Shown piece by piece: positions 1-5,493 of a stretch of 5,493 nucleotides of DNA. Origin of the DNA: Bacteroidota bacterium. Its GTDB lineage: Bacteria; Bacteroidota; Bacteroidia; Chitinophagales; Chitinophagaceae. The translations under genes were made by a program, and so were the position numbers. The notes under the pieces are model-generated. The model saw only the letters and a program-made list of their open reading frames with translations, did not search any database and had not been told where the DNA came from. Every line of letters begins with the position of its first letter. Position 1 is the stretch's first letter. The stretch is taken from assembly GCA_023423285.1 (NCBI GenBank), contig JAFAFV010000197.1, positions 1 to 5,493 on the forward strand. The letters run 5' to 3'.

Positions 1-1
1 T

Positions 2-1441
2 TACACACTTATCAGTCCTACTGATACGGAGCAGGAGATCATCCGTAAAGCGGCCAACATCAGGCCCACGCCACGCCAGTTGCGCTGGCAGCAATTAGAG
101 CTTACCACGTTTTTTCATTTTGGCATCAACACGTTTACGGGCAGGGAATGGGGCACGGGTAAAGAAGATCCCACACTGTTCAATCCCACAGAACTTAATA
201 CAGATCAATGGGTACAAACGGTTAAAGATGCAGGATTTAACCAGGTGATCTTTACCGCCAAGCACCACGATGGGTTTTGCCTGTGGCCTACAAAAACAAC
301 CAGCCACTCCGTAAAAAGCAGCCCGTGGAAGAACGGGAATGGCGACGTGGTGCGCGAGGTGGCAGCATCATGCAAAAAATTCGGGCTTGGCTTTGGCGTG
401 TATCTTTCTCCGTGGGATATGAACGCGCCCATGTATGGTACCGATGCGTACAATGATTTTTTTGTAGACCAGCTTACCGAGTTGCTTACCTGGTATGGCC
501 AGGTAGATGAAGTGTGGTTTGATGGCGCCAACGGCGAGGGTCCCAATGGTAAAAAACAAGAGTATGATTTTGTAAGATGGTATCAGCTTATCAGGAGATT
601 ACAGCCGCAGGCAGTTATTGCCATTATGGGCCCAGATGTGCGCTGGGTGGGTACGGAAACCGGCGTAGGCCGCGAGCAGGAGTGGAGCGTGGTGCCATCA
701 GATAATATGGATGCCGCGTCAATTGCTGCATCTTCCCAGAAGGATCAGGTGTTTAAACCGATGGGCGATATGAGGGGCGATGATCTTGGCAGCCGTGAAA
801 AAATTTTAAAAGCCAAAGGTTTGGTGTGGTATCCTGCAGAAACAGATGTATCCATCCGGCCAGGATGGTTTTACCATGCGCAGCAGGATGATAAAGTGAA
901 AACGCCCAAACACCTGAATGATATCTATTACACTTCGGTAGGTATGAATGGCGTGCTGCTGTTGAACATTCCGCCCGATAAGCGTGGCCTTGTACATAAT
1001 ACTGATATCATAAACTTGCAGGACTGGACGCGCCTCCGGCAGCAGACCTTTGCCGTGAACCTGGCAAAAGGTGCGCGCGTAAAGGGTTTAGGCTTTGTGA
1101 AGCGCCGCAAATTGTTTGATGGTAAAGATGGCACGCATTATACCACGCGGAAAAAAGCGGATAAAGCCACGGTTGAATTGACGCTTAAAAACACCGCCAC
1201 TTTTGACGTACTTGCCCTGCAAGAAAATATAAAACTGGGGCAGCGTGTAGAAAAATTTTCAGCCTGGTATAACGATAATGGCACATGGAAGAAATTCACA
1301 GAAGGAACCACGATGGGTTATAAAAGGCTTTTGCGTTTTGAAAGGATCACTACTGATAAAATAAGGATCAATATCGAGTCCTCCCGTCTCAATCCATACC
1401 TTGCAGAAATAGGATTATACCTTCAACCTGAAATACAATAA
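2..1441 (+). CDS. GH29 alpha-L-fucosidase, 5'-truncated by the window edge
   Basis: Hydrolyses terminal alpha-L-fucose from glycans by a retaining mechanism. The frame is open from base 2, so TTG at 80 is not the real start; 479 residues are visible and probably only a short N-terminus with any export signal is missing. Numbering from the codon at 80, the (beta/alpha)8 catalytic domain begins at a TxFFHFGxNTF motif (10-19), carries the family KHHDGF motif (61-66), and has VWFDGAN with probable nucleophile Asp148 (bases 521-523). E193 in WVGTETG (bases 656-658) lies 45 residues later, the spacing I recall for the acid/base of subfamily-B (alpha-1,3/1,4) fucosidases, so subfamily B is inferred. 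Residues from about 325 form a beta-rich C-terminal domain resembling an F5/8-type (discoidin) module, ending in LNPYLAEIGLY. The next gene follows after two bases, implying co-transcription. Family assignment is secure; linkage specificity is not. Confidence 0.93.
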   Translation, partial: YTLISPTDTEQEIIRKAANIRPTPRQLRWQQLELTTFFHFGINTFTGREWGTGKEDPTLFNPTELNTDQWVQTVKDAGFNQVIFTAKHHDGFCLWPTKTTSHSVKSSPWKNGNGDVVREVAASCKKFGLGFGVYLSPWDMNAPMYGTDAYNDFFVDQLTELLTWYGQVDEVWFDGANGEGPNGKKQEYDFVRWYQLIRRLQPQAVIAIMGPDVRWVGTETGVGREQEWSVVPSDNMDAASIAASSQKDQVFKPMGDMRGDDLGSREKILKAKGLVWYPAETDVSIRPGWFYHAQQDDKVKTPKHLNDIYYTSVGMNGVLLLNIPPDKRGLVHNTDIINLQDWTRLRQQTFAVNLAKGARVKGLGFVKRRKLFDGKDGTHYTTRKKADKATVELTLKNTATFDVLALQENIKLGQRVEKFSAWYNDNGTWKKFTEGTTMGYKRLLRFERITTDKIRINIESSRLNPYLAEIGLYLQPEIQ

Positions 1442-1443
1442 GA

Positions 1444-2304
1444 ATGAATATTATAAAATATGCAGTAGGCTCGTTACTGGCATTAGCAGTAGCTATATTC
1501 TTTTTATCCTGCAGTAATAAAATATCAAACAACCATTACGCACTACCAGGTTGGAAACTGGTATGGCAGGATGAGTTTAGTTATAAAGGCTTGCCGGATG
1601 ATAAAAAATGGGGCTACGAAGTGGGCCACATTCGCAACAACGAGCAACAGTATTACACCAAAGCGCGCAAAGAAAATGTGTGGGTGGAAAACGGCGTGCT
1701 TACCATTACCGGCCGCAAAGAAGAATATCCCAACCATGCATATAAGCCTGGCAGCGAACATTGGACACAGAAAACTGCTACGGCACAATTTACATCTGGC
1801 AGCATTAATACCTTAGGTAAAGCAAGCTGGAAGTATGGGCGTGTGGAAATACGTGCCAGGCTGCCGCAGGGAGCAGGTATATGGCCTGCATTGTGGATGA
1901 TGGGCGTCAACATTCGTGAAGTGGGCTGGCCTTCTTGCGGTGAAATTGATATAATGGAGTTTATCGGCAATAAAGATCCCAATACAATTTACGGCACCGT
2001 GCATTACAAAAATAATGACGGCAGGCACACCTCGCAGGGTGGGAAAATAGCTGCAGAAAAGCCTGCTGGTTTTAATATTTATGCCATTGAATGGAACCGT
2101 GAAAAAATTGATATTTACTTTAACGATACCAAATACCATAGCTTTTTGATTGCTTCAGTGTGCGCTAATGAAAATATATTCCACAAACCGTTCTATTTGC
2201 TCATCAACCTGGCTTTGGGCGGCAATTGGCCCGGCCCTGTGGATGGGGCCAACCTGCCTCAGCAATATGTGATTGACTATGTAAGGGTGTACGAAAAATT
2301 ATAG
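1444..2304 (+). CDS. GH16 family endo-beta-glucanase (laminarinase-like) lipoprotein
   Basis: Endo-acting retaining glycosidase of family GH16, expected to cut beta-1,3- or mixed-linked beta-glucan; other GH16 substrates are possible. The 286-residue protein starts with a Lys, a hydrophobic stretch (about 6-21) and a lipobox-like FLSC giving lipidated Cys23, so it is probably membrane-anchored. The mature protein is a single GH16 jelly roll: WQDEF near 41-45, IWPALWMMG near 146-154, and the catalytic signature GEIDIMEF with nucleophile Glu167, assisting Asp169 and acid/base Glu172 (bases 1942-1959). The ExDxxE spacing is the beta-bulge form seen in laminarinases rather than the ExDxE form of lichenases and xyloglucan enzymes. 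The end (IDYVRVYEKL) is the usual last strand, so the domain is complete with no extra binding module. It starts two bases after the fucosidase stop, hence the same operon, and has no recognisable Shine-Dalgarno, which is usual in Bacteroidota. Confidence 0.93.
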   Translation: MNIIKYAVGSLLALAVAIFFLSCSNKISNNHYALPGWKLVWQDEFSYKGLPDDKKWGYEVGHIRNNEQQYYTKARKENVWVENGVLTITGRKEEYPNHAYKPGSEHWTQKTATAQFTSGSINTLGKASWKYGRVEIRARLPQGAGIWPALWMMGVNIREVGWPSCGEIDIMEFIGNKDPNTIYGTVHYKNNDGRHTSQGGKIAAEKPAGFNIYAIEWNREKIDIYFNDTKYHSFLIASVCANENIFHKPFYLLINLALGGNWPGPVDGANLPQQYVIDYVRVYEKL

Positions 2305-2339
2305 CGTGCAAGTAGCAATGAGTTTTTAAATTTAAACAA

Positions 2340-2372
2340 AAATGGAGCTGCCTTTTTGACACAACTCCATTT
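2340..2372. terminator. Stem-loop terminator between convergent genes
   Basis: An 8-bp inverted repeat, AAATGGAG (2340-2347) and CTCCATTT (2365-2372), extends by two more pairs after one mismatch and encloses a loop of about 11 bases. It lies in the 91-base gap between the GH16 stop (2304) and the end of the minus-strand membrane protein gene (2396). Read on the minus strand the stem is followed by a T-rich tail (TTTTTGTTTAAATTT), a good intrinsic terminator; on the plus strand the tail is shorter (TTTCTAT). It probably serves both transcription units but favours the minus strand. Confidence 0.65.
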
Positions 2373-2395
2373 CTATCTTGAATTAACCCTAAATA

Positions 2396-3262
2396 TTATA
2401 AACCTGCTGTGGCCGGTTCTTTGCTTGCCAATTCAAGTAATCCTAAAATATTATCAGGAGAAGCGAACACCGGTATATTTGCCAGTTCTTTCTGCCACTC
2501 AGCTATCTGATGATTGCACTCCTGGGTTTCTACTTCGCCAGAGATGCAATCAGCCATGTTACTTACTTTTTTGTTCATGCGTACCACATTGCCCTCTTCA
2601 GTCATTAATACAATATAGCGTCCGTCCATTTCACGGTTTCTTTCCACAGTAGTGGTATACATATTTCCATTTGAAGTAGTTATATATCCATCTGAAGATG
2701 TTGTATTTTGGGAATTTTTAGGCGATAGGGCGGTTGAGTCATGACTTTTTACCGGCTGCTGTGCTAATTGTACGGCATCTGGCTGGCTAACTGCTGCTTG
2801 GTTTGCAACAAGCGGTATATTGTCAGTAAATGTTTTTGTGATCACGTCAACATCTTTGTCTGATCGCTGAACCATCAGGTTGGCAGTTAGTATTAAAATG
2901 CCAAGTGTAACTGCTGCTACGGCATACCTCAAAACGCGTTTTCTCAAAGGAACAACCGGGGCTTCTTTTTTAATCGCGGGTAAATGCAGATCAAGCTCCC
3001 CGTTGATTCTGTGCCACATTTCAGCCGGAGGTTCAACTGAAGCGGCTGATAATTTTTTAGCCAGGATATTGAATGATAGTTCTTCATCCAGTTCTCCTGC
3101 AATAGCATGCCATGCAACGGGGGGTGGCGCCACCTGCAGTGCTTGTAATTTTTTTGAAACGCTTCTGAAACCATTTACATCTTCCAGTTCCTGCGCAATA
3201 TGTTTCCATACCTCTGCCGGAGGGCTTACTTCGTAATTGTATAACTTATGCTGGCTGCTCAT
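2396..3262 (-). CDS. Single-pass membrane protein, probable anti-sigma-type regulator of the adjacent ECF sigma factor
   Basis: 288 residues with three parts. The N-terminal, presumably cytoplasmic, segment (11-106) is built from three 32-residue units, each opening with xVxPPxxxW. A basic RKR (107-109) precedes one transmembrane helix (about 111-130), predicting N-in/C-out topology. A low-complexity Ser/Thr/Asn/Gln linker (about 150-205) leads to a C-terminal periplasmic region (about 207-283) containing GRYIVLMTEEGNVVRM, two cysteines (239 and 249) and an IAEWQKEL helix. I see no HxxxCxxC zinc anti-sigma motif, so the anti-sigma role rests on topology and on position: the gene lies 45 bases downstream of the sigma gene on the same strand. 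The family presumably binds the sigma factor through the cytoplasmic part and senses a signal through the periplasmic part, but neither can be shown here. It could instead be an uncharacterised membrane protein merely co-transcribed with the sigma factor. ATG at 3262 is the natural start. Confidence 0.7.
   Translation of the reverse strand: MSSQHKLYNYEVSPPAEVWKHIAQELEDVNGFRSVSKKLQALQVAPPPVAWHAIAGELDEELSFNILAKKLSAASVEPPAEMWHRINGELDLHLPAIKKEAPVVPLRKRVLRYAVAAVTLGILILTANLMVQRSDKDVDVITKTFTDNIPLVANQAAVSQPDAVQLAQQPVKSHDSTALSPKNSQNTTSSDGYITTSNGNMYTTTVERNREMDGRYIVLMTEEGNVVRMNKKVSNMADCISGEVETQECNHQIAEWQKELANIPVFASPDNILGLLELASKEPATAGL
2945..3232 (-). repeat. Three tandem 32-residue (96-bp) protein repeats, PPxxxW type
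   Basis: Within the membrane protein, residues 11-42, 43-74 and 75-106 (bases 3232-3137, 3136-3041 and 3040-2945) align without gaps. The PP pairs are at 14, 46 and 78 and the Trp at 19, 51 and 83, each exactly 32 apart, followed by an IxxEL helix in every copy. Units 1 and 2 also share F at 32/64 and KKL at 37-39/69-71; unit 3 keeps only the first half before running into the basic pre-membrane segment. The DNA copies have diverged considerably, so this is an old protein-level duplication. Confidence 0.85.
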
Positions 3263-3307
3263 GGCTGTTGAATTCTAAATAATTTTTTTACGGACCTGTG
3301 CTATATT

Positions 3308-3910
3308 TTATTGAGACTGGTCTTCGCTCACTGACGACTTGCTTTTATTACCGCGGTTGGTTTCGATGTGCTTTTTTACAAGATCCTGTAAAATTGCTTT
3401 GGCTCTTGAAAGTTGCGATTTGCTGGTACCTTCACTAATTCCCAGCATTTCACCAATTTCTTTGTGGCTGTAGCCTTCCACAACATACATGTTGAAAACC
3501 GTTCTGTAACCTGGCGAAAGCTGTAAAACCAGTTCCAGTATATCCTGCTCTGCCAGGTCATCAAGCACCGAAACGTATTTACCTTCTATGGTGTTTTCTT
3601 CTTTTTCGGTAACCGGTTGCATGTATTTTTTTCTTCTGAAATGCTCAATAGCCGTATTTACAAAAATGCGGCGCACCCAACCTTCAAAAGAACCGTCTCC
3701 GCGAAAGCTGTCTAACTTTTTAAATACTTTGATGAAACCATCCTGTAAAATATCCTGGGCATCATCAGCGTTAGACGCGTATCTCAAACAAACTGCATAC
3801 ATTTTGGGAGAAAAGCGCCTGTACAGTTCTTCCTGCATCCTGCGATCTCCTTCAATGCTTCCTTTAATTAAGTCGCTTTCCGAAATATTATGGTTGCCTG
3901 TAGAATCCAA
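3308..3910 (-). CDS. ECF-type RNA polymerase sigma-70 family factor
   Basis: Directs RNA polymerase to a specific promoter set, usually under control of a membrane partner. The 200-residue protein has sigma region 2 at about 27-95, with DAQDILQDGFIKVF (core-binding helix) and GWVRRIFVNTAIEHFRRKK (-10 recognition and melting), a variable linker (96-122), and region 4 at about 123-178 with an LSPGYRTVFNMYVVEG helix and the HTH SHKEIGEMLGISEGTSKSQLSRAKAIL. A charged, Ser-rich tail (181-200) follows. The start appears to be TTG at 3910: a stop codon lies two codons upstream in frame (3914-3916), and the first in-frame ATG (Met25) would remove the N-terminal SDLIKGSIEGDRRMQ segment that looks family-like. 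The probable anti-sigma partner follows after 45 bases. The preceding gap of 172 bases suggests its own promoter. Sigma family identity is secure; the regulon is unknown. Confidence 0.93.
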   Translation of the reverse strand: MDSTGNHNISESDLIKGSIEGDRRMQEELYRRFSPKMYAVCLRYASNADDAQDILQDGFIKVFKKLDSFRGDGSFEGWVRRIFVNTAIEHFRRKKYMQPVTEKEENTIEGKYVSVLDDLAEQDILELVLQLSPGYRTVFNMYVVEGYSHKEIGEMLGISEGTSKSQLSRAKAILQDLVKKHIETNRGNKSKSSVSEDQSQ

Positions 3911-4082
3911 CTTTTAAATTTTATATTGAAAGATATATTTCCTTTCTACCCCTGTTTTTTTAGAAAAAGGATTTAAACCTTCTTCCTTTGTAACACTTGT
4001 ATTTATCTGATGCCTGGTTTTATAATTCTATTGTTTTTACGAGAGACCGGCCGGCATTTCTGCGTGGCAAAAATAGAAAATT
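3911..4082. other. 172-base intergenic region upstream of the sigma factor gene
   Basis: AT-rich leader between the rdgB stop and the sigma start, with no ORF that looks coding. On the minus strand it contains a TATTTTTG box (4075-4068) and a GC-rich patch centred on the palindrome CCGGCCGG (4047-4054). It probably holds the sigma gene promoter and a long 5' leader; I found no convincing hairpin terminator for rdgB, so read-through from upstream is possible. Confidence 0.5.
4068..4075 (-). promoter_or_regulatory. Candidate -7 box (TATTTTTG) for the sigma factor gene
   Basis: Exact match to the Bacteroidota primary-sigma -7 consensus TAnnTTTG on the minus strand. No TTTG -33 element sits at the expected distance of about 19 bases; the nearest upstream TTTG is about 28 bases away. 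If used, transcription would start near 4060 and leave a 5' leader of roughly 150 bases. Short AT-rich motifs arise by chance, so this is weak. Confidence 0.25.
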
Positions 4083-4667
4083 CTACCTAACTGTTTGATT
4101 ATTCAAATATAACACCAGTTTTTGAACTGCTTTTGCGCGGTGGCTGAATTCTTTTTTCTCTTCGAGAGTCATTTCTGCAAAAGTTTTACCCGTGCCATCA
4201 GCAATAAAAATGGGGTCGTAGCCAAAACCCTGGTCGCCAGCGGTATTTGTGCTAATTATTCCGTTGCAAATGCCTTCAAATTGCTTTTCTTTCCCATCTA
4301 TAATCAGTGAGATAACAGTACGAAATCTTGCCGTCCTGTTTTGTTTGCCCTGCATATGTGATAAAAGCTTTTGCACATTATCATCATAGCTCGCATTTTC
4401 GCCGGCATACCTTGCGCTCAGCACGCCGGGCGCGCCATTTAAAACGTACACTTCAAGGCCAGTATCTTCACTAAAACAGTTTTTGCCGGTCATTTCATAA
4501 ATCACCCTCGATTTTTCAGTGGCATTCGCCTCCAGTGTATAATGCGGTTCGGGTATTTCTTTATCAATTCCGGCTTCCTTCAAGCTAATGATTTCGAAAG
4601 CCTCCCCCAGCGCGTTGCGAATTTCCCTTACTTTATGATCGTTATTGGTGGCGAATATTAATTGCAT
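4083..4667 (-). CDS. rdgB: RdgB/HAM1 non-canonical purine NTP pyrophosphatase (dITP/XTP diphosphatase)
   Basis: Hydrolyses dITP, ITP and XTP to the monophosphate plus pyrophosphate in the cytosol, keeping deaminated purines out of DNA and RNA. The 194-residue length is normal for the family. Motifs appear in order: FATNNDHKVREI at 5-16 (the TxNxxK nucleotide-binding motif), SEDTGLEV at 66-73 with the metal/catalytic Asp68, GAPGVLSARYAG at 78-89, GFGYDPIF at 147-154 (base recognition) and SHRAKA at 175-180. All expected conserved positions are present, so the enzyme should be active. ATG at 4667 gives the canonical MQLIFATNN start. It lies 36 bases downstream of the HolD-like gene on the same strand, so the two are probably co-transcribed. 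The product call is secure. Confidence 0.96.
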   Translation of the reverse strand: MQLIFATNNDHKVREIRNALGEAFEIISLKEAGIDKEIPEPHYTLEANATEKSRVIYEMTGKNCFSEDTGLEVYVLNGAPGVLSARYAGENASYDDNVQKLLSHMQGKQNRTARFRTVISLIIDGKEKQFEGICNGIISTNTAGDQGFGYDPIFIADGTGKTFAEMTLEEKKEFSHRAKAVQKLVLYLNNQTVR

Positions 4668-4703
4668 ACGAATAAATACAGATTTAATTCTTTACTGCCG
4701 TGG

Positions 4704-5252
4704 TTAAAGGTTAAAGATTTTCTTCAAACCGGCCCAAAGCCTGCCCTTAGCCTCTTTATCATCCTGTATGCTATGCAATGCAGCAGAATGGATGATGGTT
4801 CTATCTGCAAAGCGCTGAAGCTGGTATTCCGGTATTTCAAAAGGAAAGCCAAAATCTTGCGCCGTCATACCAAACAGTAGTACTATATTGCTTTTAAAGT
4901 GAGTTAATATTTGGTTGTAATCAATACCATTATAATGGTTCATGTTGATGAGGGCCACATCTTCCAGGCTTAAATTACAAGCTTTTAATAAATTGGCAAG
5001 AAAGTTCAACTGTGCATCGGGTAAATGTACAACGTCATTATAATATACGGCTACCAGAACATTTTTTTGATTATTGCCCAAAGATTTAAAATCATGCCTT
5101 AAATGCAGCGCCGGTGCCTCTAGAGTTGCCTCGTGCTCCTCCATAATAGGTTCAGTTGCAGCTATAATCTGGACATCTATGTCGCCTACCAATTTATTAG
5201 GATAAAGTTCTGCCAGTAACTGTGGATTTAATTCTATATTATTTAAACTCAT
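4704..5252 (-). CDS. Conserved-looking hypothetical protein with a HolD (DNA polymerase III psi)-like pattern
   Basis: A 182-residue soluble protein with no signal peptide or membrane helix. The pattern suggests an alpha/beta fold: strand NVLVAVYY (64-71), helix LPDAQLNFLANLLKACN (77-93), strand DVALINM (98-104), helix near 112-119, strand NIVLLFGM (122-129), then a C-terminal HSAALHSIQDDKEAKGRLW stretch (155-173). This order resembles bacterial HolD/psi: a strand, LPxxxxLxxxLLxxxxLxxxDV, a strand ending in G, then SPAL...K/R..LW near the C-terminus. That match is from memory and is inference. Psi in E. coli (137 residues) links the clamp loader to chi and SSB; no such role is shown here. The first 60 residues include an acidic stretch (EEHEATLEAPAL) of unknown role. 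It is the first gene of the minus-strand run, divergent from ilvE and followed after 36 bases by rdgB. That it is a real gene is secure; the function is tentative. Confidence 0.85.
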   Translation of the reverse strand: MSLNNIELNPQLLAELYPNKLVGDIDVQIIAATEPIMEEHEATLEAPALHLRHDFKSLGNNQKNVLVAVYYNDVVHLPDAQLNFLANLLKACNLSLEDVALINMNHYNGIDYNQILTHFKSNIVLLFGMTAQDFGFPFEIPEYQLQRFADRTIIHSAALHSIQDDKEAKGRLWAGLKKIFNL

Positions 5253-5331
5253 AGTATATCAGTTTACCGCACTCGGCCCTGTCTTATTTTTTCGTATTTT
5301 TACAAACCTATTTATCAAAAATAATCATTTT
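5253..5331. promoter_or_regulatory. 79-base divergent promoter region between the HolD-like gene and ilvE
   Basis: AT-rich spacer between two divergent start codons (ATG at 5252 on minus, ATG at 5332 on plus). It must hold promoters for both directions unless one extends into the neighbouring coding sequence. No hairpin, riboswitch-like fold or leader peptide for ilvE is apparent. Confidence 0.55.
5263..5292 (+). promoter_or_regulatory. Weak candidate promoter for ilvE
   Basis: TTTA (5263-5266) and TATTTTTT (5285-5292) are separated by 18 bases, each one mismatch from the Bacteroidota -33 TTTG and -7 TAnnTTTG elements. A second near-box, TATTTTTA, lies at 5295-5302. The AT-rich background makes chance matches likely. 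Confidence 0.25.
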
Positions 5332-5345
5332 ATGGTGGAGACAAT
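5316..5345 (-). promoter_or_regulatory. Candidate Bacteroidota promoter for the HolD-like/rdgB unit
   Basis: On the minus strand TATTTTTG (5323-5316) matches the TAnnTTTG -7 consensus exactly. ATTG (5345-5342), one base off the TTTG -33 element, lies 18 bases upstream, just inside the first codons of ilvE. Transcription would start near 5310, about 55-60 bases before the ATG. Confidence 0.38.
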
Positions 5346-5493
5346 GGCCTTTCCTGTAGAGCAGACCAAAGAAAGCAGAATTTCTAAAGTTGATTTTACA
5401 AACCTTGGTTTTGGAAAATATTTCGCCGACCACATGCTGGAAGCTGACTGGGAAAATGGCGAGTGGAAAAACGTTCGCATCAGGCCCTATCAG
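5332..5493 (+). CDS. ilvE: Branched-chain amino acid aminotransferase, N-terminal fragment cut by the window edge
   Basis: PLP-dependent (fold type IV) aminotransferase that interconverts leucine, isoleucine and valine with their 2-oxo acids, using glutamate/2-oxoglutarate. Only 54 codons are visible, with an open frame to the last base. The segment SRISKVDFTNLGFGKYFADHM (16-36) followed by a DWENGEWKNVRIRPY block (39-53) matches the N-terminus of the larger bacterial/eukaryotic-type IlvE, where it leads into the small domain; the PLP lysine lies beyond the window. ATG at 5332 is the first in-frame start, and ATG at 5344 (Met5) is an equally plausible alternative. The gene is divergent from the HolD-like gene with a 79-base spacer. 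The assignment rests on this short but distinctive stretch. Confidence 0.85.
   Translation, partial: MVETMAFPVEQTKESRISKVDFTNLGFGKYFADHMLEADWENGEWKNVRIRPYQ

Noticed and set aside
80..82. TTG at 80 as the start of the fucosidase
   Set aside because: The frame continues to base 2 with protein-like sequence leading into the GH29 domain, so the true start lies upstream of the window.
1571..1816. Alternative plus-strand frame of 81 codons inside the GH16 gene
   Set aside because: Out of frame with a complete, motif-bearing GH16 coding sequence; a typical shadow frame.
2356..2652. Plus-strand open frame of 98 codons starting in the terminator
   Set aside because: It begins inside the stem-loop and runs antisense to the 3' end of the membrane protein gene; its composition is not protein-like.
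2880..3236. Plus-strand open frame of 118 codons opposite the repeat region, rich in Ser and Ala
   Set aside because: It lies antisense to the clearly structured membrane protein gene; its low-complexity composition is a by-product of the repeated PPxxxW codons, and it has no recognisable domain.
3588..3917. Plus-strand open frame of 109 codons
   Set aside because: Fully antisense to the sigma factor gene, with no family resemblance and no promoter context.
3922..3938. TATAT...ATATA inverted repeat just upstream of the sigma gene
   Set aside because: Only about five A/T pairs, expected by chance in such AT-rich sequence; not a credible operator or hairpin.

Overview
The window looks like chromosomal DNA of a Bacteroidota bacterium, most likely a Chitinophagaceae-type relative; the genus cannot be read from the sequence. 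The clues are moderate GC with AT-rich gaps, no clear Shine-Dalgarno sequences, TATTTTTG boxes matching the Bacteroidota -7 consensus, a Bacteroidota-style ECF sigma factor with a membrane partner, and lipoprotein and glycosidase genes of the polysaccharide-utilisation kind.

Layout. Positions 1-2304 (+ strand) hold the end of a carbohydrate-degradation operon: a GH29 alpha-L-fucosidase whose 5' end lies outside the window, then two bases later a GH16 laminarinase-like lipoprotein. The operon converges on a minus-strand block across a 91-base gap that carries a stem-loop terminator (about 2340-2372). On the minus strand, in transcription order from right to left, come a 182-residue protein with a HolD (DNA polymerase III psi)-like pattern (5252-4704), an RdgB/HAM1 nucleotide-pool sanitation enzyme (4667-4083), a 172-base gap, an ECF sigma factor that appears to start at TTG (3910-3308), and a single-pass membrane protein that is probably its regulator (3262-2396). 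The first 54 codons of a branched-chain amino acid aminotransferase (ilvE) begin at 5332 on the + strand, divergent from the HolD-like gene, and run off the right edge.

How the genes work together. The two glycosidases probably act on the same or related glycans outside the cytoplasm. The sigma factor and membrane protein form a signalling pair. The HolD-like protein and RdgB could share a DNA-replication and nucleotide-quality theme, but that is inference.

The least ordinary features are an exact 32-residue, three-copy PPxxxW repeat in the cytoplasmic part of the presumed anti-sigma protein and the HolD-like pattern of the 182-residue protein. I see no CRISPR array, RNA gene, insertion sequence or phage element, and no clear evidence of a wholly new multi-gene system.
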